The position numbers were made by a program, and so were the translations under genes. Positions 1-7,430 of a DNA stretch of 36,253 nucleotides are shown here, in pieces. The stretch is from an uncultured Lachnospiraceae bacterium (lineage in GTDB: Bacteria; Bacillota; Clostridia; Lachnospirales; Lachnospiraceae), in assembly GCA_910580005.1 (NCBI GenBank), contig CAJTXH010000012.1, positions 1-36,253 of the forward strand, in the 5' to 3' direction. The notes under the pieces are model-generated. The model was not told the DNA's origin and did no database searches. It saw nothing but the letters and a program-made list of their open reading frames with translations. The stretch's first letter is position 1. Each line of letters starts with the position of its first letter.

Positions 1-52
1 AAGCACTGCAAGGTGTTGAGCTGGCTGTCACTAATAGACCGCAGGCTTGACC
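1..52 (+). rRNA. rrl: 23S ribosomal RNA, 3' end (partial)
   Basis: The first bases carry the conserved 3' tail of bacterial 23S rRNA: an ACTAATAGACC-like segment followed by GCTTGACC, which closes helix 1 with the 5' end. Only the tip lies in the window and the exact 3' end is approximate. No 5S gene follows before the tRNA promoter at 73-101, so 5S must lie elsewhere. Confidence 0.85.
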
Positions 53-72
53 AATAAGATGGGTAAAAAAGC

Positions 73-101
73 TTGCATAATTGGAGGAAGTGTGGTATAA
101 T
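73..101 (+). promoter_or_regulatory. Sigma-A promoter of the tRNA cluster
   Basis: TTGCAT (73-78), a 17-base spacer and TATAAT (96-101), with a TG one base upstream of the -10 (extended -10). It lies between the 23S end and tRNA-Asn, so the three tRNAs can be transcribed independently of the rRNA operon. Confidence 0.75.
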
Positions 102-143
102 CAGTATACAGTTCTGAGGGTACAGGTTTTTAGGAAGTAATAT

Positions 144-215
144 TCCTCGATAGCTCAATGGTAGAGCACACGGCTGTTAACCGTGGGGTTGTTGGTTCGA
201 GCCCAACTCGGGGAG
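144..215 (+). tRNA. tRNA-Asn (GTT)
   Basis: A complete cloverleaf can be drawn. The acceptor arms TCCTCGA and TCGGGGA pair (one G-U), the anticodon loop holds GTT, and the T-arm has GGTTCGAGCCC. Discriminator base G215. CCA is not encoded; TTTTCC follows. Confidence 0.95.
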
Positions 216-273
216 TTTTCCAGGATAATGCATATTTTTCTGGAAGCTGAATAATATATTAGTATATTTATAT

Positions 274-345
274 GGCTCCATGGTCAAGTGGTTAAGACAT
301 CGCCCTTTCACGGCGGTAACACGGGTTCAAATCCCGTTGGAGTCA
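274..345 (+). tRNA. tRNA-Glu (TTC)
   Basis: The acceptor arms GGCTCCA and TGGAGTC pair. The anticodon loop CTTTCAC gives TTC, and the T-arm reads GGGTTCAAATCCC. Discriminator A345. CCA is not encoded; a T run follows. Confidence 0.95.
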
Positions 346-355
346 TTTTTGTTTT

Positions 356-426
356 GGCGACTTAGCCAAGTGGTAAGGCGTGGGACTGCAACTCCCTGAT
401 CATCGGTTCAAATCCGTTAGTCGCCT
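356..426 (+). tRNA. tRNA-Cys (GCA)
   Basis: The acceptor arms GGCGACT and AGTCGCC pair perfectly. The anticodon loop CTGCAAC gives GCA. Discriminator U426 is the identity base expected for tRNA-Cys. CCA is not encoded. The next gene, mrnC, often sits beside cysS in Firmicutes; cysS is not in this window. Confidence 0.95.
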
Positions 427-438
427 TTTGTTTAGAGA

Positions 439-476
439 AAACTGTAATGATATATGTCATTACAGTTTATTTCTTT
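439..476 (+). terminator. Intrinsic terminator of the tRNA cluster
   Basis: Perfect 12-bp inverted repeat AAACTGTAATGA (439-450) / TCATTACAGTTT (457-468) with a 6-base loop, followed by a T-rich tract. It separates the tRNAs from mrnC. Confidence 0.75.
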
Positions 477-500
477 ATAGGGAAATAAGGAAAGAAAAAT

Positions 501-995
501 ATGGATATTAGTTTTTTTGACAGCATACAAGAATATTTTGGAGAAAGCCAGACAGAACCAGGACAATATTCATCACTGGCACTTGCATATATAGGTGATG
601 GTGTTTTTGATTTAATTATAAGGACAATTATACTTGACCTTGGTAGTGGAAAAGTAAATGATTTTCATAGAATGACAAGTAATATTGTAAAAGCACCATC
701 ACAGGCAAAGATTATAAGGTCAGTATTTGATGAGCTTACAAAAGAAGAAATGGCAGTATATAAACATGGAAGAAATGCAAAATCTGCTACATCTGCCAAA
801 AATTCATCTATTATAGATTACAGGGTAGCGACAGGTTTTGAGGCACTGACAGGGTATTTATATCTTACAAACAGATTAAACAGGGCACTGGAAATAATAA
901 AACTTGGAATGGAAAGGGCAGGTTTTATGCCAATACATAAATATAAACAACTGTCCGGGAAAAACAGAGGGCAGGATGCTAAAGTGAGGAAATAA
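501..995 (+). CDS. mrnC: Mini-ribonuclease 3
   Basis: Mini-III is a small dimeric RNase III-like enzyme lacking the dsRNA-binding domain; in Firmicutes it matures 23S rRNA ends. The 164-residue length is typical. The catalytic-domain signature LAYIGDGVFDLIIR is at about residues 28-41, with Asp33 in the metal-binding position, and the second conserved segment IIDYRVATGFEALTGYLY is at about 104-121. The start ATG follows a GGAAAG ribosome-binding site. It is the first gene of the mrnC-rlmB-sigH order common in clostridia and sits next to an rRNA operon, the source of its substrate. Confidence 0.93.
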   Translation: MDISFFDSIQEYFGESQTEPGQYSSLALAYIGDGVFDLIIRTIILDLGSGKVNDFHRMTSNIVKAPSQAKIIRSVFDELTKEEMAVYKHGRNAKSATSAKNSSIIDYRVATGFEALTGYLYLTNRLNRALEIIKLGMERAGFMPIHKYKQLSGKNRGQDAKVRK

Positions 996-1046
996 CATTA
1001 TAGAAATTCCTGGGTTTATGTATACTGGCAGAACATGGATTTTATA

Positions 1047-1796
1047 ATGAGAGAAGAAGGAATGGTAATAGAGGGAAGGAATGTTGTAATAGAAGCATTC
1101 AGGTCAGGAAAAACTATTGACAGGCTTTTCGTGCTTGATGGATGCAAGGATGGGCCTGTATGCACGGTTTTAAGGGAAGCTAAGAAAACAGACTGTATTA
1201 TAAATTTTGTCAAGAAGGAGCGGCTTGACCAGTTGTCTGAAACAGGAAGACACCAGGGTGTAATTGCATATGTAGCAGCATATGGATACAGTACAGTTGA
1301 AGAAATGCTTAAGACGGCAAGTAATAAAAATGAGCCACCATTTCTTATACTGCTTGATAATATTGAAGATCCCCACAATCTAGGCTCTATTATAAGGACT
1401 GCCAACCAGGCAGGGGCGCATGGGGTTGTAATACCTAAAAGGCACGCAGCAGGACTTACGGCAGTAGTTGCTAAAGCTTCAGCGGGGGCAATAAATTATA
1501 CACCTGTTGCTAAAGTCACTAATATAGTAAAAACTATTGAAAACTTAAAAAAACAGGGAATGTGGTTTGTATGTGGGGATATGGAAGGTGAAACTATGTA
1601 TGGCTTAGACCTTACAGGCCCTATAGGGGTAGTAATAGGTAGTGAAGGGGATGGTGTAAGCCGCCTTGTTAAAGAAAAGTGTGATTTTATTGCATCTATT
1701 CCAATGTTTGGTGATATTGGCTCACTAAATGCTTCTGTTGCAATGGGTATTTTGTCATATGAGATAGTAAGGCAGCGTTTAATGCAGAAAAAGTAA
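1047..1796 (+). CDS. rlmB: 23S rRNA (guanosine-2'-O-)-methyltransferase, TrmH/RlmB family
   Basis: A SPOUT methyltransferase that uses S-adenosylmethionine to 2'-O-methylate a guanosine in the 23S peptidyltransferase region. An N-terminal RNA-binding part (IEGRNVVIEAFRSGK) precedes the SPOUT domain. The domain carries three SpoU motifs: DNIEDPHNLGSIIRTA, IGVVIGSEGDGVS and SIPMFGDIGSLNASVA. The catalytic Arg lies in IIRTA and the SAM-binding knot in the last two motifs. The start is uncertain: ATG at 1035, 1047 and 1062 are all in frame and none has a well-spaced Shine-Dalgarno. I chose 1047 because family members often begin MREE followed by IEGRN. Confidence 0.92.
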   Translation: MREEGMVIEGRNVVIEAFRSGKTIDRLFVLDGCKDGPVCTVLREAKKTDCIINFVKKERLDQLSETGRHQGVIAYVAAYGYSTVEEMLKTASNKNEPPFLILLDNIEDPHNLGSIIRTANQAGAHGVVIPKRHAAGLTAVVAKASAGAINYTPVAKVTNIVKTIENLKKQGMWFVCGDMEGETMYGLDLTGPIGVVIGSEGDGVSRLVKEKCDFIASIPMFGDIGSLNASVAMGILSYEIVRQRLMQKK

Positions 1797-1874
1797 AGCC
1801 AGGGTCTGCCAGGTTCGCATGGCAGAAGTCTGCTGTTTCTATTTGTGCCGCTGGAAGTGGCATGGGGGATTATT

Positions 1875-2507
1875 ATGGAAATTGGATTTAGCGGATTACC
1901 AGAGAATGATATTATAGATATGGCAAAGTCAGGAAATGACAGGGCAATGACATTTATAATGGAGAAATATAAAAGCCTTGTGCGGCAGAAAACACGCCCG
2001 TTCTTTTTATCAGGCGGTGATAAAGACGATTTGCTACAGGAAGGGATGATAGGGCTGTATAAAGCAATCTGTGATTATCTTCCTGAAAAGGAGGCTTCAT
2101 TTAAAACATTTGCCGAATTATGCATATCAAGGCATATTTATTCTGCCATAAAAATTTCAAATAGAATGAAGAACCAGCCATTAAATACATATATTTCAAT
2201 ATATGCACCAGCCCTTTCTGTAGACAATGAACCATCTGGTGCCGATTTTATGATAGACCAGGAACTGGAAGTTGCAGAGGGTAATCCTGAAGATATTGTA
2301 ATTGGGAGGGAAAGTGCTGTTTTTACACAAAAACAGCTTTTTAAAAATCTTAGTAAAATGGAGAAACAGGTTCTTGGCAGATATCTTAGTGGTATGACAT
2401 ACCAGGAAATAGCAGCAGATATGGACAAGACCCCTAAATCTATTGACAATGCATTACAAAGGATTAAAGCGAAGCTTAACAGGCAGAGGAAGTTTGAAAG
2501 TTTTTAA
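1875..2507 (+). CDS. sigH: RNA polymerase sporulation sigma factor SigH
   Basis: A sigma-70 family factor of 210 residues that directs early stationary-phase and sporulation genes. Region 2 carries the core-binding segment DLLQEGMIGLYKAI (about residues 55-68). Region 4 has the helix-turn-helix MTYQEIAADMDKTPKSIDNA near the C-terminus. The ATG at 1875 is preceded by GGGGGAT with good spacing. An in-frame GTG at 1845 has no ribosome-binding site and was not used. The untranslated leader contains two small hairpins (1806-1825 and about 1846-1861). The last stretch closely matches the leader of the VWA gene at 25482 (see findings). The gene implies a spore former or a relative of one. Confidence 0.94.
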   Translation: MEIGFSGLPENDIIDMAKSGNDRAMTFIMEKYKSLVRQKTRPFFLSGGDKDDLLQEGMIGLYKAICDYLPEKEASFKTFAELCISRHIYSAIKISNRMKNQPLNTYISIYAPALSVDNEPSGADFMIDQELEVAEGNPEDIVIGRESAVFTQKQLFKNLSKMEKQVLGRYLSGMTYQEIAADMDKTPKSIDNALQRIKAKLNRQRKFESF

Positions 2508-2577
2508 AATATGCTTGAATTATTTTGTAATGTATTATATAATAGTGTCCGTTGGATATTATAGATGGATATTTTAT

Positions 2578-2650
2578 GCTGCTATGGCTCAGCAGGCAGA
2601 GCGTCGCCTTGGTAAGGCGGAGGTCACGGGTTCAAATCCCGTTAGCAGCT
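2578..2650 (+). tRNA. tRNA-Thr (GGT)
   Basis: The acceptor arms GCTGCTA and TAGCAGC pair perfectly. The anticodon loop TTGGTAA gives GGT, and the T-arm is GGGTTCAAATCCC. Discriminator T2650. CCA is not encoded. It lies 70 bases after sigH. Confidence 0.95.
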
Positions 2651-3049
2651 TAATAGTATAATACGTTTTGGCAGCACATTATTCTGTATCTGTGTTATTT
2701 TTTTATTGTTCTTTGGGATAGGATAATCCCAATATTTTCCTTATTTTAGTCATAATGGACATCATATTTTGTGATACCATCTGGTTAGGTACAAAAAAGA
2801 ACCGCTGGAGAAGCGATTCTTAAAGGAGAAGGTATGAAAAAAATTTAAGCACTTATCAAATGTTTTTGTTTCATTTGATAAAATTATTATATTTATGAAT
2901 TATGAACTTGTGATGTTCTTCTTGTTAAAAAAATGTGAACAATTTTCCATAAAATATGAATTTATCCAGAGGAAATATCTGCAAGCCGCTTCGTTGCCTG
3001 CCCTCTGGCAAAGCAGCACCACAGCTTAAGAAGCGTGTCTTATAAGGAT
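2651..3049. other. Non-coding spacer with several hairpins
   Basis: No convincing gene. Visible structures: GGGAT/ATCCC near 2716-2731; an imperfect AAGAACCGCT/AGCGATTCTT stem ending near 2822; a strong ribosome-binding site (AAAGGAGAAGGT) before a four-codon ATG-AAA-AAA-ATT-TAA at 2834; a perfect 10-bp hairpin TTATCAAATG/CATTTGATAA at 2853-2881 followed by AT-rich sequence, resembling a terminator; and a CCAGAGG/CCTCTGG pair at 2966-3008 downstream of the AraC-type gene. Confidence 0.5.
2853..2890 (+). terminator. Putative terminator hairpin
   Basis: Perfect 10-bp inverted repeat (2853-2862 with 2872-2881), a T-rich 9-base loop and a downstream AATTATTATATTT tract. The U tract is interrupted, so termination is likely but not certain. 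Confidence 0.45.
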
Positions 3050-3784
3050 TTACTTAATTAGGAAAAGTTTTGATACCATTTTTTTCCTGTACTGGGCAGG
3101 TGTAATATTATTTAGCAATTTAAAACGGCTGATAAAGTGGCTGCATGATGCAAAGCCTAGAAAAGAGCTGATTTCGGTACAAGATACATTACTATTTATA
3201 AGCATATATTTAGCCATTTCGCATTTCTGGAACAGTACATATTGTGCAAGTGTCATGCCAGTTTCTTTTTTAAAGAGTTTTGAGAGGTAATCTGTGCTGA
3301 TATTCTGGTCTTTGGCTATGCTGCCTGTACCAGATATTTCTGGCAGGTGTTTCTGTATATAATCCATAGCTTTGGAAACATGCAGGGATACAGATTTGCG
3401 TGTTACAATATCATGCATTGATTTTGTATAATCTGTAATCACTTGTTTTTTAATTTTAGATAAAGTCTTTTCATTATGGGCGGTATCTATTCTCCTTATA
3501 AAAATACTACTCATTTTATAAGCAATTTCAATATTCATGCCGCCTTCAATACAGAAGCGGGATATCATTGCAGTTAATATTATAAGATGGTATTTTAAAT
3601 TCCGTAAATGGTTCTTTGAAAGCACACCCATTCCAGAGGTGCTGGCAGTATCCATTTTGCCAAGAAGTATTTCGGGATTGCCAGATTGTATATCTTTATA
3701 GAAACTGAATTCATCCTTTATTGGTTTATAGAATGAAATCTGTTCCTGCTGCTGCAGAAGCAGTTTTTGCAGTTCTTTGTTCAT
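3050..3784 (-). CDS. AraC family transcriptional regulator
   Basis: A 244-residue DNA-binding regulator. The C-terminal ~100 residues form the two helix-turn-helix AraC/XylS domain: SIAKDQNISTDYLSKLFKKE for the first helix pair and CTEISSFLGFASCSHFISRF for the second, followed by the family's closing TPAQYRKK. The N-terminal ~140 residues show no recognisable cupin or sensor motif, so the ligand is unknown. Translation starts at an ATG behind a strong AAGGAGGG site. The gene stands alone. Its likely targets are itself or neighbours, but the nearest operon (rnf) is divergent and 665 bases away, so regulation of rnf is only a possibility. Confidence 0.88.
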   Translation of the reverse strand: MNKELQKLLLQQQEQISFYKPIKDEFSFYKDIQSGNPEILLGKMDTASTSGMGVLSKNHLRNLKYHLIILTAMISRFCIEGGMNIEIAYKMSSIFIRRIDTAHNEKTLSKIKKQVITDYTKSMHDIVTRKSVSLHVSKAMDYIQKHLPEISGTGSIAKDQNISTDYLSKLFKKETGMTLAQYVLFQKCEMAKYMLINSNVSCTEISSFLGFASCSHFISRFKLLNNITPAQYRKKMVSKLFLIK

Positions 3785-4180
3785 AACATTTCCCTCCTTA
3801 AATTATAATGCTGGTATAATGGTATAAATGCCGTTTGTATTATATCATTATATAATTATATTTTCTATTATAATTAAAAAAAAATACATGCAATAGCCAG
3901 AAACAGCAATTTATGTTTGCAAACCGCTTGCTACAAAGCTGTTTGCGTGCAGGAAGTTAAAGATTTGCTTGTTTTTATGGATGAAAATATAATTTATAAC
4001 ATACATTGTTATTAGCCATATATTTTTACGCACCAGGGGAATTCTGGGCAGATGGGATTAATAAAGTCTTTGATTGCTATGGCATTGGAAGGGCATTGCG
4101 GACTTATAAAGGAATGCTTTATGAATTATAAAAAGCTATAACAATTATTGGCAATATTGCTGGTTTCTGCTATGGATTGA
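3785..4180. other. AT-rich non-coding spacer between araC-type gene and rnf promoter
   Basis: Contains several TATAAT-like motifs on the minus strand upstream of the AraC-type gene, but no confident -35. A strong imperfect hairpin lies at 3919-3946 (GCAAACCGC/GCTGTTTGC, one mismatch). An open frame at 4000-4131 without a start codon looks protein-like (see findings). No recognised gene. Confidence 0.45.
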
Positions 4181-4208
4181 TTGACATTTTCCGTCAAAAT
4201 GGTACAAT
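4181..4208 (+). promoter_or_regulatory. Sigma-A promoter of the rnf operon
   Basis: Consensus -35 TTGACA (4181-4186), a 16-base spacer and -10 TACAAT (4203-4208). It implies a leader of about 235 bases before rnfC. The leader holds small stems (ACTGGC/GCCAGT near 4278-4304, TGCC/GGCA near 4345), but no riboswitch class that I recognise. Confidence 0.65.
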
Positions 4209-4450
4209 AAGTAGGTGGTGTTGTATTGATGTAATCCCATTTTAGAAGACCTCCGTTTTTATGGCATAAAACTATAACTGGCGGGGAGTTTTCTTGTGCC
4301 AGTACAGCCATGTTTTCTGCTTCTATAAGTTTAAACAGAATATACTGCCTGTACAAAAAGGCAGGCTGGGTTATTTATAATAAATTCCAGTTATGGGGTT
4401 ATCTGGAAAATCAAAGTACAACAAAAAATAAATTAGAAAGGGGAAACGGA

Positions 4451-5773
4451 ATGAATGAAGCAACATTTCGTGGGGGTGTACATCCTTACGAGGGAAAAGA
4501 GCTGTCTAAGGATTTGCCAATCAAAACCGTATTGCCAAAGGGGGAGCTGGTATTTTCAATGGCGCAACATATTGGTGCGCCTGCAAAGCCTGTAGTGCAG
4601 AAGGGTGATAAAGTCCTTGTGGGACAGAAGATAGGCGAAGCTGGCGGCTTTATATCTGCCAATATATGCAGCTCTGTTTCAGGAACTGTTAAAGCAGTTG
4701 AGCCAAGAATGATGTTAAATGGTTCAAGCGTTACATGTGTAGTTATTGAAAACGACGGAGAGTACACAGGTATTAAAGGACTTGGGGAAAACAGGGACTA
4801 TACTAAACTTTCCAATGATGAGATACGTGAAATTGTAAAGGAAGCCGGAATAGTGGGTATGGGAGGTGCCGGTTTCCCAACTAATGTTAAACTTTCACCA
4901 AAAGAACCAGATAAGATTGACTATATATTAGTTAATGGTGCGGAGTGTGAGCCATACCTTACTTCAGATTACCGCCAGATGCTTGAATGTCCAGAAGAGA
5001 TTGTAGGCGGGCTTAAAGTTATGCTTAAGCTTTTTGATAAGGCAAAGGGGCTTATCTGTATTGAGGATAACAAGCCTGATGCAATAGCTAAGATGAAAGA
5101 AGTGGTTAGTGGGGAAAGCCGCATTGAGGTTAAGGAATTAAAGACTAAATACCCACAGGGCGGTGAGCGTACACTTATTTCCGCCGCTACTGGAAGGAAA
5201 ATTTATTCTGCAAAGCTTCCAGCAGATGCAGGCTGCATAGTTGACAATATTGCAACAGTAATAGCTATTTACAGGGCAGTATGCAAGCAGACACCGCTTA
5301 TAACAAGGGTTATGACACTTACAGGTGATGCGTTCAAAACACCAGTGAATGTTAGTGTAAGGCTTGGTGCAAGCCATGCAGAACTTGTTGAAGAGGGAGG
5401 CGGTTTTGCTACAGAGCCAGCTAAGATTATTTCAGGCGGGCCTATGATGGGATTTGCCATGTTTGACCTTAATGTGCCTATTACAAAGACGTCTTCTTCA
5501 CTGCTTGCGCTTACAAAGGATGAGGTGGCAGAGAATGAGCCTTCTCCATGTATACGCTGTGGGCGTTGTGTAAGTGCATGTCCAGGCAACCTTGTACCAC
5601 AGAAGATGGCACATGCAGCTATGAATAATGATTATGATGCATTTGTTAAGTTAAATGGCATGGAGTGTTACGAGTGCGGAAGCTGTACATTTGTCTGCCC
5701 TGCAAAGCGTCCACTTACACAGACATTTAAACAGGCGCGCCAGTATGTAGCAGCGCAGAGAAGAAAGAGTTAG
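4451..5773 (+). CDS. rnfC: Ion-translocating ferredoxin:NAD+ oxidoreductase subunit RnfC
   Basis: The NADH-binding peripheral subunit of the Rnf complex, which couples electron flow from reduced ferredoxin to NAD+ with Na+ or H+ export. The N-terminal barrel begins FRGGVHPYEGKE. A nucleotide/flavin-binding loop GMGGAGFPTNVK lies near residue 137. Two 4Fe-4S motifs sit near the C-terminus: CIRCGRCVSAC (about 367-377) and CYECGSCTFVC (about 406-416). At 440 residues it has the usual clostridial length. The frame is open upstream to 4310, but the ATG at 4451 is preceded by AGAAAGGGG and matches the conserved N-terminus. It is the first gene of rnfCDGEAB. Confidence 0.95.
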   Translation: MNEATFRGGVHPYEGKELSKDLPIKTVLPKGELVFSMAQHIGAPAKPVVQKGDKVLVGQKIGEAGGFISANICSSVSGTVKAVEPRMMLNGSSVTCVVIENDGEYTGIKGLGENRDYTKLSNDEIREIVKEAGIVGMGGAGFPTNVKLSPKEPDKIDYILVNGAECEPYLTSDYRQMLECPEEIVGGLKVMLKLFDKAKGLICIEDNKPDAIAKMKEVVSGESRIEVKELKTKYPQGGERTLISAATGRKIYSAKLPADAGCIVDNIATVIAIYRAVCKQTPLITRVMTLTGDAFKTPVNVSVRLGASHAELVEEGGGFATEPAKIISGGPMMGFAMFDLNVPITKTSSSLLALTKDEVAENEPSPCIRCGRCVSACPGNLVPQKMAHAAMNNDYDAFVKLNGMECYECGSCTFVCPAKRPLTQTFKQARQYVAAQRRKS

Positions 5774-5785
5774 GAGGGATAAAAC

Positions 5786-6778
5786 GTGGGTAATTTATTA
5801 AACATTTCATCATCTCCACATGTACGTGATAAATCTTCTACACAGTCAATCATGTGGTGTGTAATCCTGTGTCTTTTGCCTGCTGCTGTTTTTGGTATTT
5901 ACAATTTTGGTATTAAGGCAATAATACTAATTATAGCATGTATGGCTACATGTATACTCACTGAATTTATATGGCAGAAGTCAATGAAACTTCCTGTTAC
6001 TGTTACAGACGGAAGTGCAGCGCTTACAGGCCTGCTTCTTGCGCTTAACCTGTCATCAACATTTCCAGTGTGGATGGCTGTTGTAGGAAGTGTATTTGCA
6101 ATTATAGTAGTTAAGCAGTTATTTGGCGGTCTTGGGCAGAATTTTATGAACCCTGCCCTTGGTGCAAGATGTTTCCTTATGGTATCATTTGCGGGCAAGA
6201 TGACATCATTTACATATGATAGTGTTACAGGTCCTACACCACTTGCTATTATTAAAAATGGTGACAAAGCCATGAGTGTGGCAGATATACTTGCAGCAGG
6301 GGATGGCAAGACACAGGCACCAACAAGTGTAATTAATATGTTCCTTGGAAATATTGGTGGTACTATTGGTGAAACTTCTGCACTTGCAATACTTATAGGC
6401 GGCATTGTGTTAATTGCGCTTAAAATTATCAGCTGGAAAATACCAGTATGCTATCTTGCTACTTTTGCAGTATTTGCTTTAATTTTTGGCGGACGTGGTT
6501 TTGATATTACTTACCTTGCTGCTGAGCTTTGCGGCGGTGGTATTATGTTAGGTGCTTTCTTTATGGCAACTGACTATGTTACAAGTCCTATTACACCAAG
6601 GGGGCAGATTGTCTTTGGTGTGCTTCTTGGTGTCCTTACAGGAATTTTCCGTATTTTTGGTGCGTCAGCAGAAGGTGTTTCTTATGCAATCATTATTTGC
6701 AACCTTTTAGTGCCACTTATTGAGAAAGTTACAATTCCTGTTCCATTTGGAAAGGAGGGTATTAAAGATGGCAAATAA
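5786..6778 (+). CDS. rnfD: Rnf complex subunit RnfD
   Basis: An integral membrane subunit that carries covalently bound FMN. The protein has 330 residues with about nine hydrophobic segments and the family N-terminus SSSPHVRDKSS. The flavin attachment motif reads TGPTPL around residues 148-153, with Thr151 as the likely FMN ester site (the third motif residue is Pro here rather than the common Ala). It starts with GTG behind TAGGAGGG, 12 bases after rnfC. The 3' end overlaps rnfG by 11 bases, which suggests translational coupling. Confidence 0.95.
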   Translation: MGNLLNISSSPHVRDKSSTQSIMWCVILCLLPAAVFGIYNFGIKAIILIIACMATCILTEFIWQKSMKLPVTVTDGSAALTGLLLALNLSSTFPVWMAVVGSVFAIIVVKQLFGGLGQNFMNPALGARCFLMVSFAGKMTSFTYDSVTGPTPLAIIKNGDKAMSVADILAAGDGKTQAPTSVINMFLGNIGGTIGETSALAILIGGIVLIALKIISWKIPVCYLATFAVFALIFGGRGFDITYLAAELCGGGIMLGAFFMATDYVTSPITPRGQIVFGVLLGVLTGIFRIFGASAEGVSYAIIICNLLVPLIEKVTIPVPFGKEGIKDGK

Positions 6779-7418
6779 TGAAAATAAGCAGGCAAACACG
6801 CTTATACATGATGCAATAGCACTTTTTATAATAACTCTTATTGCAGGTGTGCTTCTTGGTGCGGTGTATATGATTACAAAAGACCCTATTGCCAAGGCAG
6901 AAGAAGAAGCAACAAACAAGGCTTATGCAGCAGTATATAAGGATGCAGAGTTTGCAAGTGATGACGCTGTTACAAAGGCTGTGAAAAGTTTCCAGTCTGA
7001 TGTTGCATCAGGCAAGGTGGATGATGAAAGTTATACATATACAGATGTAGAGCTTATCGAAGCAAGGACTGCATCATCAGGCGGTTCACAGGCTGGCTAT
7101 GTTGTCAAAGCCAGCGGCAAAGGTTATGGCGGTGCTGTTACAATAGCACTTGGAATTACCAATGAGGGCGAGGTGTTAGGAATACAGATACTGGACGCAA
7201 GCAATGAAACACCAGGTCTTGGCCAGAACAGCACAAGTGAAAGCTGGAATAGCCAGTATATTGGCATGACATCTGATAAAACTTTGTCTGTTGTAAAAGA
7301 CGGAAGCGGAAGCCAGGACAATGGAACTATTAATTCAATTTCAGGTGCTACTATTACAAGTAATGCGGTTACAAGGGCAGTAAACGTAGCATTGAAATTT
7401 GTAGCAAGCCAGCAGTAA
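6768..7418 (+). CDS. rnfG: Rnf complex subunit RnfG
   Basis: A membrane-anchored extracytoplasmic subunit with covalently bound FMN. One N-terminal transmembrane helix (about residues 14-36) is followed by an FMN-binding domain. The flavinylation motif SGATIT is at about 192-197, with Thr195 the expected FMN acceptor; GYGGAVTIALGI earlier in the domain is also typical. The ATG at 6768 has an AAGGAGGG site and overlaps the end of rnfD. A longer in-frame extension from 6720 lies inside rnfD and was not used. Length 216 residues. Confidence 0.94.
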   Translation: MANNENKQANTLIHDAIALFIITLIAGVLLGAVYMITKDPIAKAEEEATNKAYAAVYKDAEFASDDAVTKAVKSFQSDVASGKVDDESYTYTDVELIEARTASSGGSQAGYVVKASGKGYGGAVTIALGITNEGEVLGIQILDASNETPGLGQNSTSESWNSQYIGMTSDKTLSVVKDGSGSQDNGTINSISGATITSNAVTRAVNVALKFVASQQ

Positions 7419-7430
7419 GGAGGTAAATTA

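Noticed and set aside
2443..2661. 72-residue open frame ending in tRNA-Thr
   Set aside because: It overlaps the end of sigH and the whole tRNA gene; there is no start signal.
4126..4356. 76-residue minus-strand open frame in the rnf leader
   Set aside because: No ribosome-binding site or recognised motif, and it runs across the rnf promoter and leader.
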